Below, piece by piece: positions 36,401 through 44,400 of a stretch of 64,000 nucleotides of DNA (within the stretch, counting starts at the first letter, position 1; each line of letters opens with the position of its first letter). The notes under the pieces were generated by a model. It saw nothing but the letters and a program-made list of their open reading frames with translations, made no database searches and was not told where the DNA came from. Origin of the DNA: Amyelois transitella (taxonomy: Eukaryota > Arthropoda > Insecta > Lepidoptera > Pyralidae); assembly GCF_032362555.1 (NCBI RefSeq), contig NC_083528.1, positions 62,001-126,000 of the forward strand, in the 5' to 3' direction. Both the position numbers and the translations under genes were made by a program.

Positions 36401-38281
36401 CAAGCTGCTGGACATCAAGAAGACGCCCGACATCTTCATTCATCAGGTTTGTGCTGTCCACATTTGGCCCAGAAAGTAGTCGTGTGTCAGAAAGTAAACA
36501 TCTAGTCAGAAGCCGCAGCTAAATCATTATTTGTGCATGAGTAAAGACAGCTAGGGCACAACGATAAGTGATGCATCGTCAGCATGCTGCTACAAGTGGA
36601 GCGACTGTTGCTAGAGATAAGCCACTTTTATTGTGTTCCCCATACAGCTCCCGACATCAGAACGCAACCTATTTAGCGGCTGCAATACAACCAGGGTAAT
36701 TTGTGCCCAAAAGTAAGATGTCCAAAAGAAATTATCTGGATATAATAAGTGTACTTTTATCTTCTTTAACTCATACCAATCACTGTGCGAATTCTTGATT
36801 CAATAAGCTATTAGCTTTAAGTTAACCTATTGTACCTTTAAAGATCAATGATATGTGATATTCTCGAGCTGAGTTTGTGTATTTTTAATTTAGAAAAAAT
36901 ATTTTTTGCAGAAATCCAATCCAGACGAAGTGGTGAATTGGCTAGAAGCGAAAGGCTTCAGCTCCCACGCTCAGCGTCAGCTGCGGATGTCCGGTCACCA
37001 GCTGTTCTCCTTGAGCCGGCAGCAGCTGGAGACGGCGCTGGGCGGCGACGAGGGCAAGCGGCTCTACAGCCAGATCCTGGTGCAGAGGAACGTGTCCGGG
37101 GTGAGTGCGGCTGCCATGCTGCTGAGAGGGACTGAGGCAAACCTACATTGCAAAACCGCTCCAAAATTAATCTCTCCTCTCATGGGTCTACTGGAAGAGA
37201 TTTCTTTTGAAATAAGTAGCACCTTTGTACTAGAGTTACTGTAATAAATGCTTCTGTATATAATTTTGTGTACATAAATAAATAAATACATTGCAATTAC
37301 GAATCAAATTAGGTGATAAAGAAAGAGTAGTACAGTAGGAATTAGCTGTAAGTTTGAAGCTGAATGGTATTTTTAATCATTTTATTAAGTAAGTAAAAAA
37401 ATAAGTTAGTAAGAAAATAAGTACGTAAATGCTTTATTTTTCACTAAAGAAGTACATTACAAATATAAAACAGTAGTACAGTACAATGGTGGGCTTATAC
37501 CTAAGTGTGTTATTAACTTGTCAACTTTATAAATGAGAAAGCAATAGACAAAAAGCCATCAGTGATCGGCCGGCTTTCCAATTTCCTAAAAAGATGCGTG
37601 GCAAGAGGAGATAGGAAGGAAGGAATCAAAGTAATACCGAAAATGAGAATATAACGAGGTTTACCGAGCAAAACCACTAAAAGAGGTATGACAGTGATGA
37701 GAGGCTTAGGTTAGTCTGCATCACAGACAACTGACTAAAATTTTGATTTAAACAAGTCATGTTAAATAGATCATATTCAAATTCAAAATTTTTATACATT
37801 ATTATAGGATAATATCACTTAATTGTTGTCAAAACGTTTGGTTTCACAACATTGGTTGACGTCAAATAAATTACTTTAAACTAAGTTTACTGCCGCTTCC
37901 AAGGCGTCAGTGCAGAAGAAGCGATAACAAACTGCACTGCAGCATTTTCTTCAACAACGTCAACTTCACAATTATCCGAACTTAGAATAGAATGTGGACG
38001 AGAGAATACATTGTTCAGATTAATATAATATATATATATATGTATATTTATATATTATTATAACATAGAGTTATGTAGTTACGAATTTTGCTTTCTAAAG
38101 TGACTTATGGTATGAAGGCTACATAAATTTGAAAAACATCTAGTTTGAATTGAATTAAACAAAATATCGGATGGTCCAAAGTATTTTCTGAAGACTTTTT
38201 TAATTCCAGTACAAAACCACTTCATCATCGGAGCTACAAAGCATCCTGCGGAAGGCTCGCGAGAAGGTGGAGGTGTCGTGA
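21411..38281 (+). CDS. Eps8: Eps8 (arouser orthologue), whole coding region, long isoform, 18 exons
   Basis: Coding exons: 21411-21442, 22002-22195, 22542-22612, 23011-23222, 25024-25132, 26749-26838, 27327-27540, 27924-28269, 30159-30251, 30844-31008, 31513-31604, 32191-32315, 32797-32940, 33307-33355, 36070-36156, 36319-36446, 36912-37100, 38210-38281. They total 2412 nt (803 residues plus stop), every junction keeps phase, and human EPS8 is of similar size (822). Domains: PTB about 42-170; charged linker to 236; helical region about 245-455; SH3 about 556-606; proline run about 650-663; C-terminal actin-effector region about 675-803. EPS8 proteins cap and bundle actin and, with Abi1 and Sos1, activate Rac; they act at the apical cortex and microvillus tips. 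Exon order and residues match the family throughout (for example YVLEHLATFTVTR, FNLLARLRAHI, DEVVNWLEAKGF). Any 5' non-coding exon upstream of 21343 was not found. Confidence 0.92.
22002..22195 (+). CDS. Eps8: Eps8 coding exon 2, start of PTB domain
   Basis: Acceptor TTTCAG, donor GTAGGT, residues 11-75. It carries an acidic/glycine-rich lead, then the first strands of the PTB domain (YVLEHLATFTVTR, GMRRLLQLE), close to human EPS8 VEHLTTFVLDR and GIRKLKLLD. Confidence 0.92.
22542..22612 (+). CDS. Eps8: Eps8 coding exon 3, PTB domain
   Basis: Acceptor TTTCAG, donor GTAAGG, residues 76-99. Encodes IWSQKMQLCLEGQWVLVMDY, matching the human segment VWTQDMILQVDDRAVSLIDL. Confidence 0.92.
23011..23222 (+). 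CDS. Eps8: Eps8 coding exon 4, end of PTB domain
   Basis: Acceptor GTCTAG, donor GTAAGG, residues 100-170. It includes MERFPASWV, YNNVLAFVV and RELHIFQCHDVGAQALVEEL, the last being the closing strand and C-terminal helix of the PTB domain (human LHLFQCDEVKANLISEDI). GC-rich codon use contrasts with the flanking introns. Confidence 0.92.
23868..24010 (+). repeat. Family C repeat, Eps8 intron 4
   Basis: Contains ggaagcggcagtaaacttag and atttgacgtcaaccaatgtt. Same core recurs at 31,019, 37,762 and 55,385. Confidence 0.55.
24428..24627 (+). repeat. Tandem duplication of a 95-bp unit, Eps8 intron 4
   Basis: Units 24428-24522 and 24534-24627 differ at few positions, separated by 11 bp. Each runs from tgttttctttgctttt to gacatttggata. 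Confidence 0.85.
25024..25132 (+). CDS. Eps8: Eps8 coding exon 5, charged linker
   Basis: Acceptor TTCCAG, donor GTGAGA, residues 170-206. Gly/Ser then an Arg-Glu repeat (IERERERERERERD). This is low-complexity linker between PTB and helical regions, without a recognisable family motif; it is accepted because phase is kept on both sides. Confidence 0.78.
25184..25236 (-). mobile_element. Family B SINE fragment in Eps8 intron 5
   Basis: Contains gcaaacctaacccgtactgc and catggtaacacatccag. Confidence 0.4.
26427..26512. repeat. 86-bp MITE-like unit with 16-bp terminal inverted repeats, Eps8 intron 5
   Basis: Arms 26427-26442 and 26497-26512 (acctttattttatctc) are exact complements. The interior resembles 31,690-31,760. 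Confidence 0.6.
26749..26838 (+). CDS. Eps8: Eps8 coding exon 6, linker (acceptor chosen by phase)
   Basis: In the frame that continues into the next exon it reads IVADSQSAASGG then MERLYHTYTRNQWDAVLT. Donor is GTGAGT. The stronger-looking acceptor (GGCAG, exon from 26759) would break the frame after exon 5; the AG ending at 26748 keeps it and makes the full coding length a multiple of three. An unseen intermediate exon is the alternative. Confidence 0.68.
27327..27540 (+). CDS. Eps8: Eps8 coding exon 7, start of central helical region
   Basis: Acceptor TTCCAG, donor GTCATT (weak), residues 237-308. A Gly/Arg/Ser-rich lead is followed by DIAILNRCFDDIEKFIARLQ, matching human VQILNHILDDIEFFITKLQ, then an Arg-rich tail. 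The weak donor is accepted because it gives the correct phase into exon 8. Confidence 0.88.
27924..28269 (+). CDS. Eps8: Eps8 coding exon 8, central helical region
   Basis: Acceptor ATCACAG, donor GTTAGT, residues 308-423. Includes GEGMLALRTRPPPERDFVDV, LQKFKLSFNLLARLRAHI and ELVHFLFTPLALIVDAA, ending LWHSLGDAWLIP. These align along their length with human EPS8 and form the best-conserved part of the protein. Confidence 0.94.
28357..28425 (+). mobile_element. Family A fragment in Eps8 intron 8
   Basis: Contains tacatctttatcccatacgg and ggtagacaggacc. Confidence 0.5.
28981..29115 (+). repeat. Family F repeat fragment, Eps8 intron 8
   Basis: Contains ttcgcaaatcccaggggaac and tatagtttttaccaggac. 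Confidence 0.4.
29170..29430 (+). mobile_element. Family A element, complete copy in Eps8 intron 8
   Basis: Starts in tacatacata repeats and ends ccgggaaccacacggca. Flanks share an imperfect direct repeat around aaacttac. Very similar to the copy at 14750-15005. Confidence 0.75.
30159..30251 (+). CDS. Eps8: Eps8 coding exon 9
   Basis: Acceptor TTTTCAG, donor GTACGT, residues 423-454. Encodes EQWKTPIPPYQPVFMDGWTP, matching human AEWPKEQFIPPYVPRFRNGWEP. Confidence 0.92.
30350..30420 (+). mobile_element. Family A fragment in Eps8 intron 9
   Basis: Left end only: catacata repeats and tatccattgcggggttgaca. Confidence 0.6.
30844..31008 (+). CDS. Eps8: Eps8 coding exon 10, low-complexity linker before SH3
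   Basis: Acceptor CACACAG, donor GTGCTT, residues 454-509. It starts with RSDSAAERAAERGGERGGER, a short repeat of (A/G)(A/G)ER encoded by nearly pure GC codons, and ends with an acidic/Tyr segment (YYDRDEPDVYGDQYTTYN). No domain; phase is kept on both sides. Confidence 0.85.
31019..31180 (+). repeat. Family C repeat, directly after Eps8 exon 10
   Basis: Contains ggagcggcactaaatttag and cgacgtcaaccaatgtt and begins ten bases after the donor site, so it forms the start of the intron. Confidence 0.5.
31513..31604 (+). CDS. Eps8: Eps8 coding exon 11, linker
   Basis: Acceptor TGTACAG, donor GTAACC, residues 509-540. Encodes ALAHEDSGSAASSPDREPPF, a Ser/Pro-rich disordered linker. Supported by phase, coding-like GC content and position. 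Confidence 0.82.
31843..31976 (-). mobile_element. Family A fragment in Eps8 intron 11
   Basis: Contains gatgtcgtaaaaggcgaatg and gatggactagcaacctgtca. Confidence 0.6.
32020..32150 (+). repeat. Retroelement-like fragment, Eps8 intron 11
   Basis: Contains ccaaatttcattcgaatcga and tttataatattagcaaggga, a common retroelement end form. Confidence 0.4.
32191..32315 (+). CDS. Eps8: Eps8 coding exon 12, first half of SH3 domain
   Basis: Acceptor GTCTAG, donor GTACGC, residues 540-581. The SH3 begins about residue 556: VVRVTYPRTANNDKELSVVR then GEYLE, matching human YAKSKYDFVARNNSELSVLKDD. The usual ALYDY motif is reduced to VTYPR. Confidence 0.92.
32797..32940 (+). CDS. Eps8: Eps8 coding exon 13, second half of SH3 domain
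   Basis: Acceptor TGCCAG, donor GTACTG, residues 582-629. Encodes VLDDSRKWWKARNRRGVTAH, with the paired tryptophans of SH3 domains (human ILDDRKQWWKVRNASGDSGF), then VPHTIV and a Pro-rich segment. Confidence 0.93.
33307..33355 (+). CDS. Eps8: Eps8 coding exon 14, long-isoform form
   Basis: Acceptor TTCCAG and internal donor GTAGGG at 33356. It encodes EGGGRGSGGSSPTNAA plus one base that joins the proline-rich exon as GAA. This is the only in-frame way found to reach the downstream actin-effector exons. Confidence 0.8.
33307..33444 (+). CDS. Eps8: Eps8 alternative terminal exon, short isoform
   Basis: If the donor at 33356 is not used, the same frame runs on through a Gly/Ala-rich run and then DWVRRERIGKKGEFRYF to TAG 33442-33444. 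The short protein would have 674 residues, keeping PTB, helical region and SH3 but losing the proline-rich and actin-effector regions. C. elegans EPS-8 also has a form without the C-terminal capping region. The charged, non-repetitive tail looks protein-like. AATAAA sites at 33923-33928 and 34079-34084 could end such an mRNA. Confidence 0.65.
   Translation, partial: EGGGRGSGGSSPTNAAGRGAGGAGGAGADWVRRERIGKKGEFRYF
34279..34337. repeat. Inverted repeat, 13-bp arms, Eps8 intron 14
   Basis: Arms 34279-34291 and 34325-34337 (agaaatctggata) flank an AT-rich loop of 33 bp. Confidence 0.75.
35621..35636. repeat. GT microsatellite, Eps8 intron 14
   Basis: (gt)8. Confidence 0.9.
36070..36156 (+). CDS. 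Eps8: Eps8 coding exon 15, proline-rich region
   Basis: Acceptor TCCTAG, donor GTAAAC, residues 646-675. Encodes RQPAA, twelve consecutive prolines, then EPVEKKTDTMK. It corresponds to the proline-rich stretch of vertebrate EPS8. An overlapping GT two bases earlier (GTGTAA) would shift the frame. Confidence 0.85.
36319..36446 (+). CDS. Eps8: Eps8 coding exon 16, start of actin-effector region
   Basis: Acceptor TTCCAG, donor GTTTGT, residues 675-717. Encodes HDELLVVLPQIQQRRNKLLD, the counterpart of the amphipathic helix in human EPS8 (QDELIHRLTIGRSAAQKKF) that inserts at the barbed end in vertebrate EPS8. Confidence 0.92.
36912..37100 (+). CDS. Eps8: Eps8 coding exon 17, SAM-like helical bundle
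   Basis: Acceptor TTGCAG, donor GTGAGT, residues 718-780. Encodes NPDEVVNWLEAKGFSSHAQ, SGHQLFSLSRQQLETAL and GKRLYSQILVQR, matching human PEDVKTWLQSKGF, GAQLFSLNKDELRTV and GARVYSQITVQK. Confidence 0.94.
37762..37990 (-). repeat. Family C repeat, last Eps8 intron
   Basis: Most complete copy; reverse orientation with ttggttgacgtcaaataaat and actgccgcttccaaggcgtc. Confidence 0.6.
38022..38057. repeat. TA-rich microsatellite, last Eps8 intron
   Basis: Near-pure TA/TAT run that can self-pair. Confidence 0.8.
38210..38281 (+). CDS. Eps8: Eps8 coding exon 18, last exon
   Basis: Acceptor TTCCAG; stop TGA at 38279-38281; residues 781-803. Encodes SSSELQSILRKAREKVEVS, close to human SSELQEIMRRRQEKIS. 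Confidence 0.92.
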   Translation, partial: YKTTSSSELQSILRKAREKVEVS

Positions 38282-38905
38282 GCTCGATGATGACCTCCCG
38301 GAGACCAGACGATGATGGTGATAACTCTTCGTGCTGCTGAGTCAGTGTCATCTGTAGCAATGTGGCTATGGATCTATACGATGTGCCTTTTTAGTGCTAA
38401 TGAATTTTCTTATTTGACTACTTTAGTTTCAATTTATTTATTTCCTAAATAGGACATTAACCTAATGACATCAAATACTAATTAATCAAACTTATTTTCA
38501 CTTCCAAAGCAAAAGTGAAAATGAAGCAGCGAAACAAACTGCACTGTAGTATTTTTACCCGACTATGAGGAAAGACTATGTTTATCGCGCGTGTCTTCTT
38601 AGCTTTTAAGATCAAGTATAAAATTTTCACTAGCTACTCATAAATTTTCAAAACTCGTGCCTCACTCAGTTTATGCCTCACCTTTTAATATAACTCTATA
38701 AAAAGACAATAATTATTATTACAGTGAAATTTCGGAAGAATTTTTTATATAAGATTTTTATTATATACCTAGTTATATTATTAATTTTATATGTTACTAG
38801 GTAAATTCTTTAAATAATTTATTGTTATTTTTTTAAGTTATTATATGTTTAAGTCCAAATTTATAAATTTACGTTGATTAATATAAATAAAACCTTATTT
38901 TATTT
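38282..38905 (+). other. Eps8: Eps8 3'UTR (probable)
   Basis: AT-rich non-coding DNA from the stop codon to just after the first well-placed AATAAA. It contains a fragment of repeat family C on the minus strand at about 38,513-38,562. Confidence 0.55.
38886..38891 (+). terminator. Eps8: Candidate poly(A) signal of Eps8 (AATAAA)
   Basis: Canonical hexamer about 600 nt after the stop, followed by a T-rich stretch, as expected for cleavage and polyadenylation. Confidence 0.5.
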
Positions 38906-39180
38906 GTTTTTCATTCTTAATATAATTAAGGTGGTAAAGAAAACAATAAAACACCCGTAACTTAAACGTATTAAACATTTATTCTATAGTTCATAACACA
39001 TTTCTACAAATAAGTAGAAAAATAAAGCTGAATCTCACCCCTTCTAACAACAAACCTACATCATTCATAGTAGTCAGTTTTAAAACAATATTATAGAAAA
39101 TAATTGACAATAGCTGCTAGATGTTAGGAAACCTTACACAGATCAACTTTGAACAGTTTTGTCAGATATGAGCAAATAAA

Positions 39181-39385
39181 AATTCATCGCGTTTATAGCC
39201 CTTGCGGGGTAGACAAGGCCTGACAGGCCACGTTCAGCTTTTAGGCTTAATGAATTGAAATTCAAATAGTGACAGGTTGCTATCCCATCGCCTAAAAGAA
39301 CAACCCGAATCTTTTATAAGCCTATCTCTTAGTCGCCTTTTACGACATCAATGGGAAATAGATATTATGGTCCTATTCTTTTTTA
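39181..39385 (+). mobile_element. Family A element between Eps8 and hexokinase
   Basis: Internally deleted copy with ttgcggggtagacaaggcct and cgccttttacgacatcaatg, located between the converging 3' ends. Confidence 0.65.
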
Positions 39386-41085
39386 TAAACAAATTACACC
39401 TTATACAAATTTGAACAAAACACGTAGATAAATAGGGATATCTGCATAACAATAGTAATAAATGTAGGGAATTAAACATAACAATTTGCACTGACTGTTC
39501 TGTAAGTCGATTTTATCATTAATATCAATTATAATGCGTCACCAAGTGATAGCTAATAACAAGATTACAATTCCAGTTGATAACAATTTGGTACAACTTG
39601 CTTCTTTTAACAAAAATTAAGTAGTTAGATAATGTGAATTGAATTTAGGAAATAAACTTGAAAAGAAAATATTGGAACCAACGTGAAATCCTAAAAAATC
39701 TGCGATTATCATAGAGTAAATGACAAATCACTTGTACATAAACTAAAAAATCCCAAGGCTAGGAGGCACTATAAAAATTTGCCTAACCACCGTCTTTCAC
39801 TTATACTTTTTTTCGTATAAGAGGTGAAAATTTGATTAAGGAATGCTGACACACATAATACATAAAATATTATAAATTCCATCATATGATGGACTAGCAA
39901 AGCTGACTACAAATTAAAAAATGTCAATGGAAACAGATATTGATTGACCAACTTCCAGAAACAAATTCAAGATAACAATTTTCCATTGCTCTGGAAAAAA
40001 TTGAGCGAATAATAGAGCAATAGTTGGCAAGAAATAAATAAAACAAGAAGATATGGCACGATATGTATACGCTTAAATCTAAATGTCCTTATTACAACTA
40101 TCTCAAAATACAGCCGTGACAAGAAATTATGGGTTGCTACTCATTGGAATCTGGTTAATTTCTAAGGTTTACCAAAGTATTAGGAACTGCGTTAATCGTT
40201 TTCAATCATATTTCGGTTCATTAAATATAAAATCAATTAAAATAATCAACATGATTAATTGCACATTATTATGAAATTAAACAATTTTAACATTTCATAA
40301 GTTACGAGCTTAAACTTATTAACCACTATTTACAATATGCTAAAAATTGTTTGTCTTTATCACTCACATTTTTATCTGATAATCATAATTTGAAAAATTA
40401 TCATTTGTGGAATCTAAATAAGGATGTACCCAAAGTCCTCCATAATTAACTAAACCTAAGTAACTAATATTTTACACTATTCTATTACTTATTTTTACAT
40501 TCTATTTTAATTTAAATTTAATTTCTCGACCTGCGAGTTTCACATCTATATACCGCTGTGTCATCCATGTCACTAAGGCTTAATTAAAGTATTCATTCAC
40601 TCTACTCGTATCAGCCATTCGTATAGAAATGCATTAAAATTCAACTTGTCTATAATCTCACAGTTTATCAAAAAAATAAAGAACTCATTACAATAGCATG
40701 TTCCAAAGGAAATTAAAGTGATTACTTTGTTATGTTCATTTATTTGCAAACTAAGAGTAGGTACATTGGACTCCAATTAGGAGTAGAGGTTTCCTATAAC
40801 TTATCTACCTATAACAGGTATGGCTCTATTGATAAACTGATTGAATTGACCATGATCTCTCTACACAACACAGCCACATTGACGATGGCTTACATTACAA
40901 TTGTTAAAATAATAAAAGAATTATAATAATAAAAACCATGAGGATTTTCAATAAAAAAAGGTACTTAAAACAAGCAGAGCAAGAACCAAGGCAGCCTTTA
41001 ACAAATATTTAAGAGCTCTACCCTGATAGCACATTAATTCAGAATTCTAATTTTTAAAATAACCATTTCTTCAACTTTAATAACA

Positions 41086-41091
41086 TTTATT
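41086..41091 (-). terminator. Hex: Candidate poly(A) signal of hexokinase
   Basis: AATAAA on the minus strand about 280 nt after the stop codon. Other AATAAA-like sites occur further on, so the true 3' end is uncertain. Confidence 0.4.
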
Positions 41092-41372
41092 ACTAAACGT
41101 CGACACAACTATTTGTTACTTGGCAAGTAATTTTCTACTAGTAGGTCAGTAGTTATTACCGTAGCCCCTACGAGCCCCGCTATATGTAGATCTTTATAGA
41201 TATAGAATCCTGTGCAAATCGAAAGTAACTATTAAAAGTTTGAAAACATTTTGTTCTCAAGTAAATTACGCTTCACTGCCACGGAAGACTATTTGATTTG
41301 TTAAATTTCCAAATTCGGCTACGAAACCTACATCTGTTGAATTCATAACTAAGAAGATTATGTAGGTTTGTG

Positions 41373-41462
41373 TTACGGAGAACGCGCGGCGATGCGAGCG
41401 GCGATGGCCGCCGTCAGCGCTGAACCCTTGCCGCTGCCGTCTTCAGCCGCCAGGAGGGAGAA
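41373..41462 (-). CDS. Hex: Hexokinase coding exon 11, last exon
   Basis: Acceptor TTCCAG, stop TAA (complement of 41373-41375), residues 457-485. Encodes [20 protein letters not shown], the conserved C-terminal helix. Confidence 0.93.
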   Translation of the reverse strand, partial: FSLLAAEDGSGKGSALTAAIAARIAARSP

Positions 41463-44400
41463 CTGGAATCAAACAATAAAAGGCTAATAAACTTGAGATT
41501 CTCCTGTTAGGTGATGGAGTAGCAACTTGTCACTATCTGAATCTCGATTCTATCATTAAGCCATACAGCTGTACGTGACATTTGAGTATTTTCGAAACTG
41601 TTGTCTACCCCTTAAGGGACCAAGACGAAATTATATGTTTGTAATAAAAAAAATGATTTACTCATAACTCGACTTTGTCATGAAATCTGAGTTCGATCCC
41701 TGATATGTATTTGCTATAAAGTTATTATCGTTAGCTAAGTATCCCATAACACAAGTCTATTCCAATAGTTATTAATGCCAATTGCTTAGAGTTTTGTCAT
41801 TGTTGCTGATGCACTGACCTTGTGCTCCGGCGCCAGCAGGCCGACGTACCGGTACATGAGCTGGCGGATGCGCGGGTGCTTCTTGAACACGGAGCCGTCC
41901 ACTGCCACCGACACGTACGGCCGATCCATGCGCCGCAATATTGTGGATATACCTGTACATTGTCTCAATTTATTTATTGCATTCATAAATTATGAAATGT
42001 AGTTCCAACTAATAGTTACTTGCATAGGTAGTATGAACATTTATATTACTGGGAGATGAGACTTTATACAATTTATTTTTCACTTCGTATTATTAAGTTT
42101 AAATAAAAGACGACGGATGATTAAATGTCATTCTTAAAAAAAATCTACAATGTATAATCCTCTTAAAATGTACATAATGGATTAATTATAAGGATATCAA
42201 CAATTTCAGATTAGCAGTTTAAATGTCACTTGTAAGAGATATTTAAACATTTAACTTAAAGTTGAATACTAAAACTATATCCGTTCGGTTTAACCAATAA
42301 AATGGATACTATGTTAAATTTTTTAGAGTAATTATTTTCAATTTCCTGTGATATATGGATGATAAATTGCTCAATAGTCGTCCCCAAGGACAGAAGCCCC
42401 GTTGCGGCGCCGACGCCCGAGATCCTTTACGATCCGGAAGACCCCATCACGGTTGCCAATCGGTAGTCTCGGTTGCAATATCACCACTAAAGCCCGCGTA
42501 GCGTCTATGACCACGATCCTGGATACTGCGCCGATTGGGCTTAGGAGGTGTACAACAAATTCATCTGTGAACGTGTGAAAAGGTACTCACAGACTGAAAC
42601 AAGTTGCGCTGCTCTGTTAGAAATAACTTGTGCGACATACTGCGCAATGTGCGCGTCCTCCTCCGCCACCGGCGTCCCGCAGGCTTCCTGCAGCACCTGC
42701 ATGGTTTGAGTAAGCTGGCCCGCACACGCTTCCCTGAAAACAATTACTTCGTTATTTGTGCAATACTTTCACTTTGTATGGTTTACTTAAATTTAAATAA
42801 AAAGCTTATCAATCTTGAATTTATACGTCTATGATGCAATCAATATCAGAATTTTTTTACTCAAAAAACATCACCAAGACTCATCCCTTGATATGAGATG
42901 ATATTATAGATCTCATATATGGTTCTAAGAAACGTGGCGGAAAGAGGCTATGTGCCCCCATCATATGAAAATTAAACGTCCAAAAAATATAAGATTTAGA
43001 TGCTACGAAGTTTCCTTGTCTTAGATAGGGGTCCTATATGAGCTACATATACGTACTCCTCGATGAGGCTGAGCTGCGCGGTGAGCAGTACCCCGGGTTT
43101 GGGAGACGCCGGGAACAATCCGTCGCGGGCGAGTGCTCCCAGGGCCACGCTCAGCACATCGCCAAGGTACTTCCCGCCGATGTACTTCTCGAACCTGTAT
43201 TAACAACACAAGGATAGTCAACTAAATTAAAATAAAAAACATGAGAAAGTGTGTTTTTTCACTGTTCGCGTAGGTCACAAATTTCAGGACATATTAAGAA
43301 GCAGTAAGAACTTGTTCCTGTAGGATTTGTATACACGCCAACGTGCTTAAGCGAAACCGTGGATAAATAGGTAAAACATCAACCATCAAGCTACGAGAGG
43401 CTTGATTCTAATTTAGGACTTTCAGTATGCCAATCAGGCGGCAATCGTTTTGTGTAAAAACCAGTAACTCACCAGTAGGTATCTAGTTTAAGTAGTGAAT
43501 TTCGTGATCAGAAGCAAAACCGCAAATTTATTATGATGTTGATGATGGCAAAGTTAATAGTATAATTGAAGAAAAAGAATTAATTGTGCCGGTGGATGGA
43601 CATACTTCAGGTCAACATTTTTTGGGACCATCGACAGCAGAAACTTCGACATAAAAACATCGCGTATTAGAAACTGTATTATTTATAGTATTGACATGAG
43701 AACTGATGGTAATATGTAAATGTGTTTTATATCTCATTAAAAGCGAAACTAACGTGAATGAGGAGACGAGCAGCGAGAGCGCGTCGACGTCGCGGTCGAT
43801 GTCAGTGCGCAGGAAGTCGAGGCAGCCGTTGTCCCCGAATGCGCCCCACTCGATGTCCACGCACACGTCCTGAAAATTTGTACATTAGATACTTCAATTA
43901 TAACCCAAGATTTGCTCGTAATTAGCGATTTCCTCCTGCCTTGATAATTAATCAAATCACCTAAAGCCTTTTTTATAATAAATCCCTTACAAGTTTCAGA
44001 GTTATCCATTACAAGAAAATCTTTCCTTTTTATGATTATTAAATGAACAAAGTTTCTCTCCAGAGAGGCATCCGAGGTGTGCCTATGATCACGATCCTGT
44101 ATTAGGTAAGTGAGGTTTTCACTCGAAAGAGACTCCTGCTTTGTCTTTACAACTTTAGCGGGGAAACCTTACACATAATGGATAATAGTTACATGTACAG
44201 TTCCCTGGATGTGTAGGTTATCACCATTAGAGCACCGGTTAGGATTAAAACTTAACCCACAATAGAGTTATTAGCCGTTATTTGTGATAGAAAACTGTGC
44301 AATACGAATGCTTGTATGATCAAATGAATGGATTCAATCAATTGAATAACATACCTTGACCCTGTCGTGGTGCGTCTCCCCCCACTGCGTGATGCGGGAG

